A stretch of DNA of 64,000 bases from Flammula alnicola (Eukaryota; Basidiomycota; Agaricomycetes; Agaricales; Strophariaceae). Every line of letters starts with the position of its first letter. Position 1 is the first letter of the stretch. The notes below the pieces were generated by a model. It was not told the origin of the DNA and did no database searches. It was given only the letters and a program-made list of their open reading frames with translations. The stretch lies in the NCBI GenBank assembly GCA_015499995.1, contig JADNRV010000057.1, positions 62,001 to 126,000 on the forward strand, written 5' to 3'. The translations under genes and the position numbers were made by a program. Below are positions 31,804 through 43,608 of this stretch, in pieces.

Positions 31804-33890
31804 ATGAGGTCCATCTCTGATATCCTTCGTGTCCAGCTCCCGGATCGCAAACAAGATGAACATCCTGGTGTTCCAGATCAGAAGCGTCCCAAACGAACAG
31901 CGGCGGATGTGGAGAAGGCAACGGTGGCATACGAAGACCTCCAGGCTCGAATTGATGCCCTCGAGGTTCTCAAGCGAAAAATGGCGGCAGAGCGGGACAT
32001 CCAAGATGAGGAGGATGAGAGACTAGCCAAGAGCAAAGCTATCAGTTATCGATTCCAGATTCAATCGAAGAAGAAAACATACCCGGTAACTGAAGAAGAC
32101 CCGACAGACGAGGATGAACCGTTCTTCGAGGTTGAGCCAGATATGGATGAAGAAGAGGAGGAAGGCAATGAGGGCGAAGACGAAAGACCTGCAAAGAAAA
32201 GGGTGAGTTATTGACATGGCTAGATCTTATCGTGACTTACGAGTTGAGACCAGTTAGCGAAAGACGAAGGCCAAGAAAGGAGAAACACGACGGGCAGTCG
32301 AGACGGAGAAGGCACAGTTGCGTGCAGCTGGCAAGGGTGGCAAAGCAGAGGCAGTGGTGGTGAGAAAGAAAGGGAAGGAGTTGACAGGTCCATCGTGAGT
32401 TGGGAGTTTACCATTTTTGGCGTCGCTTGTCATCTTATCTCCGCCATCAGTCTTTCAATCACCCCTCGTCCGACTCAGCTTTCTGGCATACAACCAGCAT
32501 GGCTCTCCAAATCTCGCCAAAAGCTACCCACCTCGATGGCTCCGCTGCCGCCTCAAGCTGATTTCTCATCATCTACTCTTGGCGGTCTTGGTGACGATGA
32601 TGCCTTTTCCTCGGGTCCGATGGTCCAGTTGTCAGAGAAGATGAGAAAACCAGCTGAGTCTCTCGCAATCCGAAAGAACGAGGCCAGTCCACTATTCTCA
32701 CCATCTTAACCATATCTGTATTGATATTTCTCATCAGTACATTCAGGTTCTTGACACCAGCAGTCCTGAACCAGCACCGACGCCTATTCGACGTAGAGCA
32801 GGCACTACAAAAATGCCAGAAGGCGTGAAACAGGAGCGAGCGAATTCTTCACTCACCCCGACTTCATCAACCGAAATCGAAATGCCAGAATTCATTCGTG
32901 ATAAGTGGCTTTCCATCGTCCTTCCATCACTATACGATTGTTTCTTTGCATCTGATAACCCATTCACCCCATTCACCAAGGGCTCGAGCGATCTCATCAG
33001 GAAGATTCAGGGAGTCCTCGATGTTACAATACTAGGTCATCAATATAGGGTCTTCCGAGGCTCAAAAATCGTCGAATCGGTATGTTCTCCTTGTTTTTGT
33101 GCGCTATATGATTTCCTTGATCGTCTCTCAACTTATAGACATATGATCGCATCAACGAAAAGCGCTCGTTGTTTAGCACTCGAGCCATTGAAGCCATCGA
33201 CAATTTCTTCAAGGGCCCGGAATATCTTGATAACCCGAGAGCAATTGCAGTGTATGCGAACTGGGCGGTCCGCAAACGGGCCTGGCCTTTGGAAGATACC
33301 TACCCCTCTTGAGTGTATCGTCGAAGAAGGCACTGCTGGTTATATTGTATGTCCTTTCCTTTGCCAGTTTATTCGGTATCATGATCTAATTGTAATAATG
33401 ACTCCACAGTGTCCGTATGGATTGTTTGAGTCTCAGTTTATTGTAAACGCAGCCGCGGGTCTTCTCCAGGGTATGAAGGGTTCAGTCGGTGGATTTGGAC
33501 CGCCCCAAGGAGCTATCGGCCTTGCAGCAGCCGCAGTACGTCATCAAAATCAGATGAATTGATATAATACTAATTCTCTCATAGGTCGAACGCGGATTTA
33601 TGATGTACTTGACGGGAACACGGACAGCATTTGAAGGTGCAGATCGGAAATTCTCACGTGAATGCGTGGGCTCTCTCGTCGGCGATTACATTTCGAACAC
33701 AAAGAAGCTCAGTAAGAATGCATGGGGTCGGATTGAGCTGGCATGCAGCATTTCGGGAATCAGAGGCGCAGAGAATGAAGAGATTAAGGGGTTTGCTGGT
33801 GCTCCTTCTCTCGAGAAGAAGAGACGAGCTCTTTTCATTCCCAGCAGCCCAGCTGCTTCAGATAGTGGAGATATATATGCCGATCAATAA
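31804..33890 (+). CDS. Companion protein of the Plavaka element
   Basis: ATG at 31804 begins MRSISDILRVQLPDRKQDE. The first exon (to 32202) encodes a coiled, charged region (EDLQARIDALEVLKRKMAAER) and a strongly acidic stretch (PDMDEEEEEGNEGEDE). After an intron to 32257 comes RKTKAKKGETRRAVETEK. Later exons contain EFIRDKWLSIVLPSLYDCF, the conserved-looking YGLFESQFIVNAAAGLLQG and GPPQGAIGLAAAAVERGFM, and KLSKNAWGRIELACS before a Ser/Pro-rich end at 33890. I cannot name a domain. Similar proteins accompany transposases in agaricomycete genomes; a role in transposition or DNA binding is inference. Exons between 32390 and 32760 are not resolved. Confidence 0.6.
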
Positions 33891-34089
33891 TTTGTGATTT
33901 TCTAGTAGCCCAATAATTTTAGCGCTCTTTATTCATCCAACTTTTTGAACTGGTCCGACTTTTTGAACTTGTTGAAGCCTCAAATCTATCTACTTGTGAG
34001 AAAACAGACCTAACTTTTTTACTTGTGACTTTTTTACTTTTTTGACTTGTACAAGTCGCAACAAGTCGCAACAAGTCCCAAAAAGCAAA

Positions 34090-35462
34090 TCAAGGAAATA
34101 CTGATGTGATGAGCCGTACCAACACGTTGGAAAATGTTGGGGCGGGTGGAAGGAGAATCGCATAGCTGAGTACTAGCAGAGTAGTATCAAGTTCCTCCAC
34201 ACACGAGAAGATATGCGTGTAGAGTGCATCCAGCTGCGCGAATGGTGTACCGAGGCGAGCAGGCCGTATGCCTCGGACAACTTCCAGGCGTTGTACGGGG
34301 TGGTGACGTGAGGAAGACACAAAATGTATAATCACTGATGCATATATGAACTGGCCCGATGATTTTTCGACGATGTTTTCGGCAACGTCTTTGGGTGGCC
34401 AAGATGAGTCAATGAGATGCTTGAACGGATGGCTATTTCTGATTTCGGTGAACTTGTCGTTGAGGAAGAGGCGGATGTCTTCGTCGGCACGATACCTGTT
34501 GTCCAAAGGCAATCGTGTAACGATGTTGGTCACTTGCCTTGAATTGAAGGCCATAATGAGCTGTTGCTCCGGACGGCTGGCGATAAGGCATATAAGGGGA
34601 AGATTTGCATCCCGCAGAACGTCTAAGATGGCGTAAATGATGTTGGTTTGCACATCGCGGCCATTGCATTCATCAAGACCGTCGATTATGATTAGGAATG
34701 GAAATTTCAGGTTGGGTGAACCATCAGACAGCTGGCTGAGCTGTCGGAGAGGTTCAACGATCAAGGCCTTGAGCTGCGATTCAAATGACCGTCCAAAGAG
34801 ACGCGGGTCGCGGTCGAGCACTTGTACAATAATGTCGCGGGCGAGTGGAATGCTTATAGCGATTTGATAGGCGAGCGTAGCCACCAGTGGTTTGGCAGTA
34901 TTACGAGTCGGATCCGTCCTGAAGAAAAAGAATGTGGCGAACGCCAGCTTCGCTTGTTCGCACATCTCAGCGATGGATCGGGCGATCGCCGACTTTCCCG
35001 CTCCTGCGGCACCATTTAGCCACATGATCCATGCATCGCGATCCTCGCTATGCTGAATCCACTCCATGATCTCCTGCAAGACCGCCAAGCGTGTATTTGG
35101 ATGACATTTTGGGGGGTCGACGTGCTGCTCAGAATTGTGGAAAGCTGAAGTGGCTACTGCTTCCTGAAGACGCTCGAACCCTCCTAATAGTTTCCATTGA
35201 TTAGTTAGATCACATCTTTTGGACGATGCCGTGGCGCACTTTTAGCGCCATTGAGGCCGTTATGCTGAGTGAACGTCCCTCCAGTAAACACGGCGTTGGA
35301 CAATGAGAACATTGAATTCTGAGACGGGGGAGTAACTTTCATGAAGGGTTGATGAAGGGACACTGAGGGAGTCGAAGTATTTGTCGTCCAAGTGAGGGAA
35401 GTGGAGAGGGGATGCGCAAGCAAGAAACAAGTAAGAGCAGTGCGAACGCAAGGCGACACCAT
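34090..35462 (-). CDS. NACHT-type STAND NTPase, 3' end lost
   Basis: The long exon (35183-34090) encodes a NACHT NTPase: Walker A WLNGAAGAGKSAIARSIAE, FFFFRTDPTRN, Walker B FPFLIIIDGLDECNGRD, then LICLIASRPEQ and SSGQFIYASVIIHFV. The frame stops at TGA 34092-34090, three bases outside the Plavaka terminus. The C-terminal sensor part normal for this family is missing. An upstream exon around 35250-35462 supplies NSMFSLSNAVFTGGTF, typical of the N terminus of such proteins; a short intron ending at 35184 joins it, but the exact donor and the start codon are uncertain. Fungal NACHT proteins act in self/non-self recognition and programmed cell death. Truncation probably inactivates this copy. Confidence 0.75.
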
Positions 35463-35980
35463 GAGGCTGTGAAAAGTTTCCCGTTTCACTCAAAGGCGCC
35501 CTACTCGACGTGAAATCTACTGCATTGTGGATCTGGCAGGGTGCTCGGCTAGATTAGATTTGATAGCAGCGAGGCTGTGCATGTCCCTTTGTAGATACCT
35601 TGAACTTCCGCATTCGTCAGAACCATCCTGGCTTGCGTCCTGCCATTGCGTGCGACGCTACACTGCACAGCCTGGTCGACGCGTCTCCGAGCCCCTGCTT
35701 CCGACAGTCAAGTAGGTGAGAGGGAGGAGGAGGGAAAGGGTATAGGGTAAGGAAACAAGAGAAAACCTGGCGCCGTGGAATATTCGCCCTCGCGTTGCAA
35801 AGGCTGCCTCGTGGCCTGCCTCCCCTCCCAACTGTTCCAGGTCCTTGCAATTGATACCTGATTGAAATTCGGAGTGTGTAATATGTCTGAACTGACTTCC
35901 AAAGTTTAGTTGGAGCCTAAATAGATATTTCCTTCGTGTAGGGGCGGTTTTCCGGCTCCGACTCGCGCTTCCTACACGCA

Positions 35981-37281
35981 ATGCAAAAGCGAACCCTTCC
36001 TGCCGAGGTAACTGATAACATCGTCGACGAGCTATGCGCTACCGGAGACAAGAAATCACTGTCTTCCATCGCCCTCGCTTCCAGCACCTTCCTTGCTCGC
36101 GCGCAATCCAGCCTATTCCGAGTCATCGATCTGAACAAGACACCCTGCCTATCTCTTAATTCTAAAAGATACACCACTTTCAAGGAGCTGCTCGTAGAGT
36201 CCCCAAGGGCTCGATGGCATGTCCGCACGTTACTGATTGGTGATTTCCCTCTCATCTATACTGGTGAGGGAATGACGTGCCTGCGGTCGTCTCATCCTGG
36301 TGACGAAAGTTCCAGCCAGCATTTCCTCGATCGAGAGGCGATACAGAATTGCTCCCTGGAAAAGGCAGAAGCTTTGGCATCCATTCTTGGCATGCTGCCT
36401 CGTGTGGAGCATTTTGCTATCAATGACCCTAGTTCATACCTCCTGGAATGGCACGCCCTTCCGTCTGCCACTCAGACCGCAATCGCTGCATTTTGCCAGC
36501 AGATTTCGATTACCTCACTTTATCTTAACAAGATTAGGGATCCCCCTCCTTCCTTGATTGCCAATATCGCTCAACTCTCTCAGCTCACCTCTCTGCACCT
36601 CGAAGATATCAGCGTCGATCTTGAAAACATACATTCCCTCAACGAGCTCACCAACTTGAAATCCTCCCTCACAAAGCTCCGTAAATTCTGGCTCATCCCA
36701 CCCGGTTTATATGCCGCAAGGCTGCAACACTACAATATAAACATAGTTGGAGAGGTGATTCTTCAAGCAGCCAGAGAATCCCTCGAATACTTCACATGGC
36801 ACTCTCTGGCGGGTAGACACGGTGAGTCTACTTCCGCAGACGGTCCTTGAAGTTTGGATACTCAACGAATGTCATTCGGACAGATCCCATAAACGTCGGG
36901 ATTCTGCGCAACTTGAAGTTCATCTGCCTGAGGATTGATAGCTTCGTGGTTTACTCTGTTGCGATCCGACCTTTAATCGTACAATTGACACAGGCGGAGC
37001 GGGCCACCGTCGAAGTTATCGAGTTACGGGCAATCCAATCAATTTCCGGGTCTGAACTCAAAAGGAATATGGCAGACTGGACGGAGTTCGATGAGCTTCT
37101 GCAGCACTCCGCCTTCTCAAGGCTCGTCGAGATACGCGTGATTGAGTACTATCCTCACTTGTTCCTTTTCCTGGAAAACCCACCGAAGGCCGCTGTTTTT
37201 CCGACTTTGTTTTCGAAAAGTCGTGAAAGAGGAGTCAAGGTTAACGTCAGAGCTTTGGCTGATTGCGGGGAAATACTTTGA
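35981..37281 (+). CDS. F-box-like protein
   Basis: Two exons (35981-36821 and 36884-37281) give 412 codons; splicing joins HSLAGRH to DPINVGIL in frame and avoids the stop just after the donor. The N terminus MQKRTLPAEVTDNIVDELCA followed by SLSSIALASSTFLARAQSSLF is the form taken by the F-box in basidiomycete proteins. The rest has leucine-rich, irregular LRR-like stretches (SQLTSLHLEDISVDLENIH). Such proteins are expected to be SCF ubiquitin-ligase adaptors. The target is unknown. It lies alone between the NACHT fragment and noncoding DNA. Confidence 0.75.
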
Positions 37282-39300
37282 TAGGTACCTTTTACTACTC
37301 GCCTATGATAGCCTTACCAGTCGTTAGTAGATTTTGTAGGTGGTAATGCTTGGTTATCCTCGTTGTACGGGATCTGTCATTACCAGTAATATTTCACAAT
37401 GTGGTCTGTACGTGCTGGTTGAAAGATAGAGCGAGTAAGGTTGCTTAACAATACGCGAGTTGGGGTATGACGTGAGGCTGTAAGGTGAGAGAATCGACCG
37501 AACGCCCAAGAGGAATCCGAGGAAAGAAAAGAGAGAGAGAATAAAGAAGGCCTCGTTCGAGCATCACATGTAGATCCAAGGATAGTTCACAACGAGATAA
37601 GAGCGAGTAACCACGTTTTGCACTCGTTGGCGACCTAAGAAGCAGTAAACATCTGAACCGCCAGTTGTTCACTAAATAAAATAAGAAATACATACCTTCA
37701 AACGTCATTCTCGGGGACTTATCTTCTTCACAATTCTCTCGCTCATTCTCTCACCCTTCCCATGCCACGCAGGCGATCCTCTAGCCCATGTTGGCAGTGC
37801 TTCCGCCATATACATCAATCACAAGCATCACACCTTCACGGCTGTTCTTAACTTGCATACTCCAAAGACAGCGTGCGTCGGTGCAGCCCCGGCTGATGGA
37901 CATATCACTGGTGATGCGGGTTGTACACTTATTTTTAATAAAAAATTTAGAGCGGAGGAGGACGGGGGATCCGCTTTGGGGTGGAGGACATGCAGAGACG
38001 TCAGGTACGGATGTCCTCGTCACGACGTCGACGGCAGGGTATTTACTACTGCCTTTGGGAGACTAGGCGAGATGGATGCGCGTTGTTGGCTAGAATACAC
38101 GTGTGGGAGGAGCTCCACTGTGCCAACCCCTCCCGCCATTCTGGTGTACATCCTGTGCATCGTGCATCCCGCCATGCTCTATCCTCGGGTCCTCTCCCTG
38201 CTCGCAAATCTCCTGCCTTAGCTCAGCCCAACGTGTTCCTTGGGGGCTGTGATTTTGTGCTTGATGGAGGGCAGTAACGCTCGATGTCGTCCAGGGCGAT
38301 ATATGCCATTGGAATGTCTAACGCGGTTGATGAATCTTGTGGAGTTCTCGATGGTACGCCCGACTGGCAGATCTCAACACCCACCTTACCGCTGACTTGC
38401 TCAGACAGGCCCTTTGCAGCTTCAGGCTCACAGAATCACCCGAAAAGAGATATCTTATACAGCATTGTCTTCTTTCGACATTCAGCCCCCCTGCTCAACC
38501 ACTTTGTCACCACTAGTACTCACCGATGCACCTTGCGTCCTCCCGTCCTCCTCTTCACGTCAATCTGCAAGGTATCCTCGACGCTGCATCTCTCCGCTCC
38601 TCTCCTCTGCTGCCTCTCGCGAGTCTCCTTCCCCTGGACCCATCTGCTCTTGGAAACTCCATCGGATATTGGCATGCGCGCATGGAATGACGGTTGATGT
38701 GGACTTGAACTTTCCTTGTGAATAAAGGCGTAGGGCTAGTTTAATCGCGTGCTTGATGCAGTGGGCTGTCATCGTCATCTAGCACGTTCTGAATATGCAC
38801 TCTGTAGAGAAGGATAGCGCGGCGCTGGGGCTTCTTGACGGTACGCTCAACCCTGTTTGTCAAGTTCACTCCGCTGACTCGATCTTAGAGATCCTCTGCG
38901 GCTTCGCCTTCAAATTTGAACCCCACCGCCTCCTCTGATCGCAAGTAATCCCTTCTGATCCTCTGCTGGCTCGCATAAGATGCCATCTCAGGAAGCGTGT
39001 ACTGGCTTGGTTCAAGTCCAGTTCTTCCCGTTCCTGCAAACCCGATCGACAATTGGTATGTAGGGATGCTGATTTTCGGCCCCTTGTGAAGAAGCGTCGG
39101 GCGGGTGGTTGATTTAGGGTGAGATGTAGTGCTGTTGGGTTGACGAGGGTGGTGTGGTGATGTGGCCTTCATCCAGGACCGTATACGCTGCTGAGAAGCC
39201 GAACGCAAGCGTGTAGCGTTCTGTCCAGCTTGGGCATGCGCCCCCTACGGAAGAACGGTATTTGCCTTAGTCGCGTTCTCGAGTACCCCTTTAGGCCAGA
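37282..39300. other. No recognisable gene
   Basis: Short frames on both strands, none with a known motif. Two similar exon-intron-like units occur at about 38310-38420 and 38790-38900, each with a LLDG or VLDG codon run, a GTACGC donor and an AG acceptor about 60 nt on. This suggests a decayed duplicated gene on the plus strand, but no protein could be assembled. Confidence 0.35.
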
Positions 39301-39320
39301 CAGCGAATTACGAATACACG

Positions 39321-39391
39321 ACCGCACGGCGTGCTGGACGCATATCCAACCCCCTCCTTTCGAGAGTCCAGTCAGATTGGACTGCTCCAGC
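39321..39391 (+). repeat. Dispersed 70-bp repeat, copy 1
   Basis: ACCGCACGGCGTGCTGGACG through TCAGATTGGACTGCTCCAGC. An inverted, clearly homologous copy lies at 51672-51742, and a shorter related piece at about 35655-35705. Confidence 0.7.
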
Positions 39392-39469
39392 GGGATCATG
39401 GGGATCGGTTGTGCGAGAGTTGGGGCATATCATGGCCAACCGAGAGCATAGGTGGATTCGTGATTCGTG

Positions 39470-39690
39470 AGCTCGCAGATGGTGTCGACGGTTTCTCGAT
39501 GGAGAGGGAAGGGCCCCTGATAACAAGCATGCATTCGGAGAAGTATTCATAGAACGAGGCGAGGAAATGGAGTCATGTTCGGTGTCGATGCCGTCGATGA
39601 GCTGCGTAAAGGCGGCGGAGACGATGGCATCGATTGACGTGTTGGATTGTTTGCCGTATGCGAGGAGCATGGGGGTTAGCTTAGGCAAAG
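39470..39690 (-). pseudogene. Fragment of importin-beta family gene
   Basis: The minus strand reads LLAYGKQSNTSIDAIVSAAF then TQLIDGIDTEHDS. After a +1 frame change it reads FLASFYEYFSECMLVIRGPS. This is the HEAT-repeat pattern of importin-5/PSE1-like karyopherins as I remember it. No neighbouring HEAT repeats are intact. A possible second scrap (DTICDLANQC) lies on the minus strand near 41750. Confidence 0.4.
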
Positions 39691-39830
39691 TAGGAAGTAG
39701 GAAAGTCAGAATTCCGCAGTGAACTGAGCTGATAAAGACAAGGCAGAAGAAGAAAAAAGGTGAAAAGATCGTACATCGCACAAGCCTCCTGAACTCCCTC
39801 GTGGAAATAAAACTTCAAGCACGGCAACAA

Positions 39831-40967
39831 GGGCACTGGTTTTTCTGCGTGCCATGCGTGCCAGTGCGTGCATGCGTGGCACGCAGATGCACGCAGATGC
39901 ATGCAAGTTCGCAGGTGTCACATGATGTCACACCTATGGAAGGGGCGCTCAGCGCAGAACTTTTTCGGGTTATTTGTCACGATATGTCACGCATCTCGCA
40001 AGTTGCACGCAGCTGCACGCAGATGCCACGCAGACGCACGCAGCTGCACGCAACTGCACGCTGGGATAAAAATTATGCACGCAGATGCACGCAAGTGCAC
40101 GCTAAGACAAAATCCATGCACGCAGCTGCACGCAAGTCCCACGCGAGTATATTAGTTAGGATTGATGAATATTTCTCTATGTCCATTGTCCATTGAGGAT
40201 TAGGGGACGTTCTGGAGTTCGGAACATAATTAGTCAGTCAATGGAGCTTTGCACATCCACTATCTAGTGTTCACTCTTCTGTCTCCATCCATCTATGATC
40301 TAAATTCATCTAATCATGGCCGGGTTCTGGTGACATGTAAATTTGATGGCTACTGACACCGTCTGAGTTCATTTGAGAGATATAAATGAACTCCGTTCGC
40401 ATTGGAGGTTTAGGAAATAGTCAGGTAGTGGTTTACATGGTAATGAATTCGGTATATTTAGGTAGTAGTATTTTTTCCGAGTCTACAATAATACATGGTA
40501 ATTAAACACTTTGGAAAGTACAATAAGAAACCTATGCCGCAGCGCGTGATAGATGTGAAGAGCGAAAATGAGTGGCGCAATCGCGCACTTGCATTTCATT
40601 ACATGCGTGGCTCAATCTCAATCTCAATATATCATATTCCACATGCACATCATGTGCAACCCCCACAATGTCTCGTAATCAAGAAGATACAGACCAAAAG
40701 GTCCAAAACTTGCCGAAAACTGATTGTTAAACAGGCTTTTATGTATCAGCATGTAGATCTCAGGCTGTGCTTGCTCTCTCACGGCTGCACGCAATTGCAC
40801 GCAGATCTCACTGGGGACAAGATAACCCCTGCACGCAGATGCACGCAGATGCGCACGCAGATGGTAGCATTACGCACGCAAGTGCACGCAGCTGCACGCA
40901 GATGGTCGGACTATGCACGCAAGTGCACGCAGTGGCACGCAGATGGCACGCAGATTTCTAGTGGCCC
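39831..40967. mobile_element. Non-autonomous MULE, GCACGC family, copy 2
   Basis: Left terminus GGGCACTGGTTTTTCTGCGT; right terminus, reverse-complemented, GGGCCACTAGAAATCTGCGT. The flanks CGGCAACAA (39822-39830) and CGGCAACAT (40968-40976) match at 8 of 9 positions. GCACGC arrays fill 39845-40145 and 40785-40960, many with an exact 10-bp period (GCACGCAGAT repeated). The centre is noncoding, AT-rich DNA. It is related in structure to 23013-24313 and 56229-63058. Confidence 0.8.
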
Positions 40968-40979
40968 CGGCAACATCAC

Positions 40980-43600
40980 CCCTGATGCATGATGTCTGTG
41001 CCAAGAACGCGAACCTCGGACCCAGAGACGAGGAATAAACGACTAGCATCGCCTGACATTCGCTCGTCCACATGCCAAAGGTTGATTCGTCCACCACGAT
41101 CATCTCCCAGCTATTGCGGCCGGTCCGAGGAGGGTTTGTCACCTTCGTCTACATAGGGTATCTGATACAAGTTAGTTACTAACAATGTGCTACCTCCGCC
41201 TTCGCCATAACGACCTGCGGCTGGGAATGGATGGCCGGCGGTCGGTATGGGCCCACAATCGTTGGAGGGTAAGATAAGCAAAGTGAGCAGTGTTTGGAGA
41301 AGTGGCGCGAAGAGGTTGGGGTGGGAAGTCGTCAGGGTGCGGAAGAGGAAGAGGATGCGGCGAGTGGAGATTGAGAAAAAGAATTTGCAAGCGCCGCGGG
41401 GGCATCGAGCCCAGGCGAGATCGATATGATGGATTGTGCGAGTTGAGTCGGGTCTGCTGCTGTAAGGAATGCTATAGAGCTGCATATCGGACCTATACAC
41501 GCCTGACATTCATTACATAAAACGAAAGAATTTCAGTACAACCAAGGCTGACCTCGATAACCTCCTAAACACTCCCATCACCGTATCAATCAATCTGCAA
41601 AGCCATCGCCAAGTTCGGGCACTCCGAAAAGATCCTACAAGCTCCTTCCCTCAACTCGGAACCGTGCGCGCCTGTCTTCTCTGTTCCCCGGGCACGCGTT
41701 GTGCTGAACGCCTGCGCCATGGTCGACCGCGGAACATACACTGATTCGCGAGATCGCAGATGGTGTCTTCGAACATCGTTGGACGTTTCGTGGGATAGAG
41801 ACCAGGAAAGGCTTGAGAGTGTCGAGTTTGGAAGAGAAGTGGTCGTATAATGTCGACGGTCGAACAGATAGAAAGTATGGAAACCCGGACTGTCAAGCTT
41901 ATGTCAAGCCTCAAAAGGCTTTGGCAAACACGTTGCGGACGTTGATGCCGACATGCTTAGGTTATCTTAAAGCCATCAGGGTCTCGGTGCGGGCGCCCTG
42001 AGCGCCCAGAGCTCAGAAAGTTACAAAAGTGTATTTTCCGCCTCACAGAGCCATAACGTGTTCGCACTCGGGGCAGCATAAAGCTAAATAAGTTGCCATT
42101 GAAAGTGTATGCAGTGGTAGCTGATTAAAACTAACTGTACTCCGCATCTCCTCGACACCTGTACATATGATGTAACTAGAATGTACTACTGTCATAAGTA
42201 TACGAAAAGCGAAATGAGCAAACCCTGAATGAGGCTGCCATACATACCAAGAGAAATATGAGTTAGCTGAAGAACATAAGAAAGAAAGAGAAAATGTTAG
42301 CAGGCTCCCGTCGAGCCTACGAGCGCTTGTGTGGAATGGCCGAGCACCTGCGCGGTGTCACGGTAATATTCCAACACAAATTCAAGTTGTATGATTCAGA
42401 TACGGGTATTTTCGAGTCGTTCGAGAATCGAAGGCGTCCACAAGTTCGATTGCCACGATTGTTCGACAACAGCGAAGCCTCTTAATGCCGTCATCTTAAT
42501 ATCACTGCGAAGCTTGAACGGAAAGCTCGGCTTGGCCGAAGACCTTATGGAGGCGCTCCCGAAGTTGAACCATGTGAGGCTCCTCCCGTGATGATCGTCT
42601 CCTTGAATGGCCCTAGATTGACATGGCACCCACCAAACATTGTCCAAGGGTCAGTTGTGGGTAACATGAGTCGGGAAATCACACACACACCTAAAAACGT
42701 GCCTCTATCATTGGCAGGAGTCTCAATTCTTGTCGGTCCTTACGGGGGTCCATTCCCTGCCCATTGCAGACAGAGGCTCTCAGAGATAGAGTCGAGCAAG
42801 CACCTCTCAGCCCTATTCGAGTCACCCATCTGGGAATAATATCATTTACCAGGGAGGGACTTGTGGGATCCGCCACGGGTATAATGCCGGCGTCAGGTTT
42901 AAGCCTACGAACTGGAAACTCTAACGCCGATAATCTCTTATCTCGAGCAGTCGGCAACTCCCTGAAGGCGCAAGGTCATAACGGGGGAATTGACGCCCAC
43001 AGTAGTGTTTATACCCGAGTCTATCCCATACACGTCAGAGATGTTCGCATAATGGACCCACAGAACCTGATCACAGTACATTATGCGGGTCATTTATACC
43101 AAGTAGCCCATGCTGACTTCCTTGGATCATTGACACACGAACACCCTGAATTTACCACGATGTCAATCAATCGGAGTTGTGAGTGCTCTGTCGATTCTCG
43201 ACCCACACGTCCGGCAAGTAAAGTCATTGGAGGAAGTACAACTGTAATCAGATGATACGATGCGAGAGATATCAAACCAGAATTCCAGAAGTAAGAAGCA
43301 GTCATTTGCGACAATGTCCACGAATGCAAAAGGAAATGGCACAACCTGCATGTTTCCCGATACACGAGGCTGCTTTATACTTGATGAGGACGAGAGGTGT
43401 GTGTTTCAATATGCATCCTTATACCCACAAGGTTACCCATCTACCATTTTTTAAAACCTTTCAGACTGAGCTAAGGACGCTGTCGGAGCATACGAGACAA
43501 ACAGTGCCAGGGCCGATGTCCACAAATGCAAGGTTTAAATACCCTTGAGTCTTGAAAGCGTTTCGAGTTCTAAGCGCCCCGAACTCAGGGCTATTCACAC
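40980..43600. other. No recognised gene; unassigned open frames
   Basis: The longest frames are 41111-41509 (minus) and 42764-43255 (plus; 163 codons, beginning at a TTG or ATG near 42764). The plus-strand frames at 42294-42591, 42588-42839, 42764-43255 and 43252-43548 follow one another and could be exons of a decayed or unrecognised gene, but no family motif or full model emerged. Confidence 0.3.
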
Positions 43601-43608
43601 TTCACTAA

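Larger units (their letters stand above)
28048..34086. mobile_element. Plavaka-type DNA transposon with divergent gene pair
   Basis: Left end GCTTTTTGGACTTTTTACGA at 28048; right end, reverse-complemented, GCTTTTTGGGACTTGTTGCG at 34086. Both ends carry further AAGTCG/ACTTGT repeats (28070-28135 and 33940-34080), forming long imperfect inverted repeats. Inside are a Plavaka transposase gene on the minus strand and a companion gene on the plus strand, divergently arranged around about 31310-31800. A clear target duplication was not found; the exact ends are uncertain by several bases. Plavaka elements were described from basidiomycetes as a class of CACTA-related transposons. Confidence 0.7.

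Noticed and set aside
28041..34092. Target duplication of the Plavaka element (GCAAATC on both sides)
   Set aside because: GCAAATC occurs on both sides, but at different distances from the matching termini, so it does not flank one consistent element.
39308..39781. Minus-strand 157-codon frame as a secreted protein
   Set aside because: The hydrophobic start is a chance reading. The readable part is an importin-like segment that changes frame midway, so I call it a pseudogene fragment.
39845..40145. GCACGC arrays as a CRISPR-like array or a simple minisatellite
   Set aside because: The units are too short and variable and lack spacers. They always lie inside TIR-bounded elements with 9-bp duplications, so they are subterminal transposon repeats in a eukaryote.
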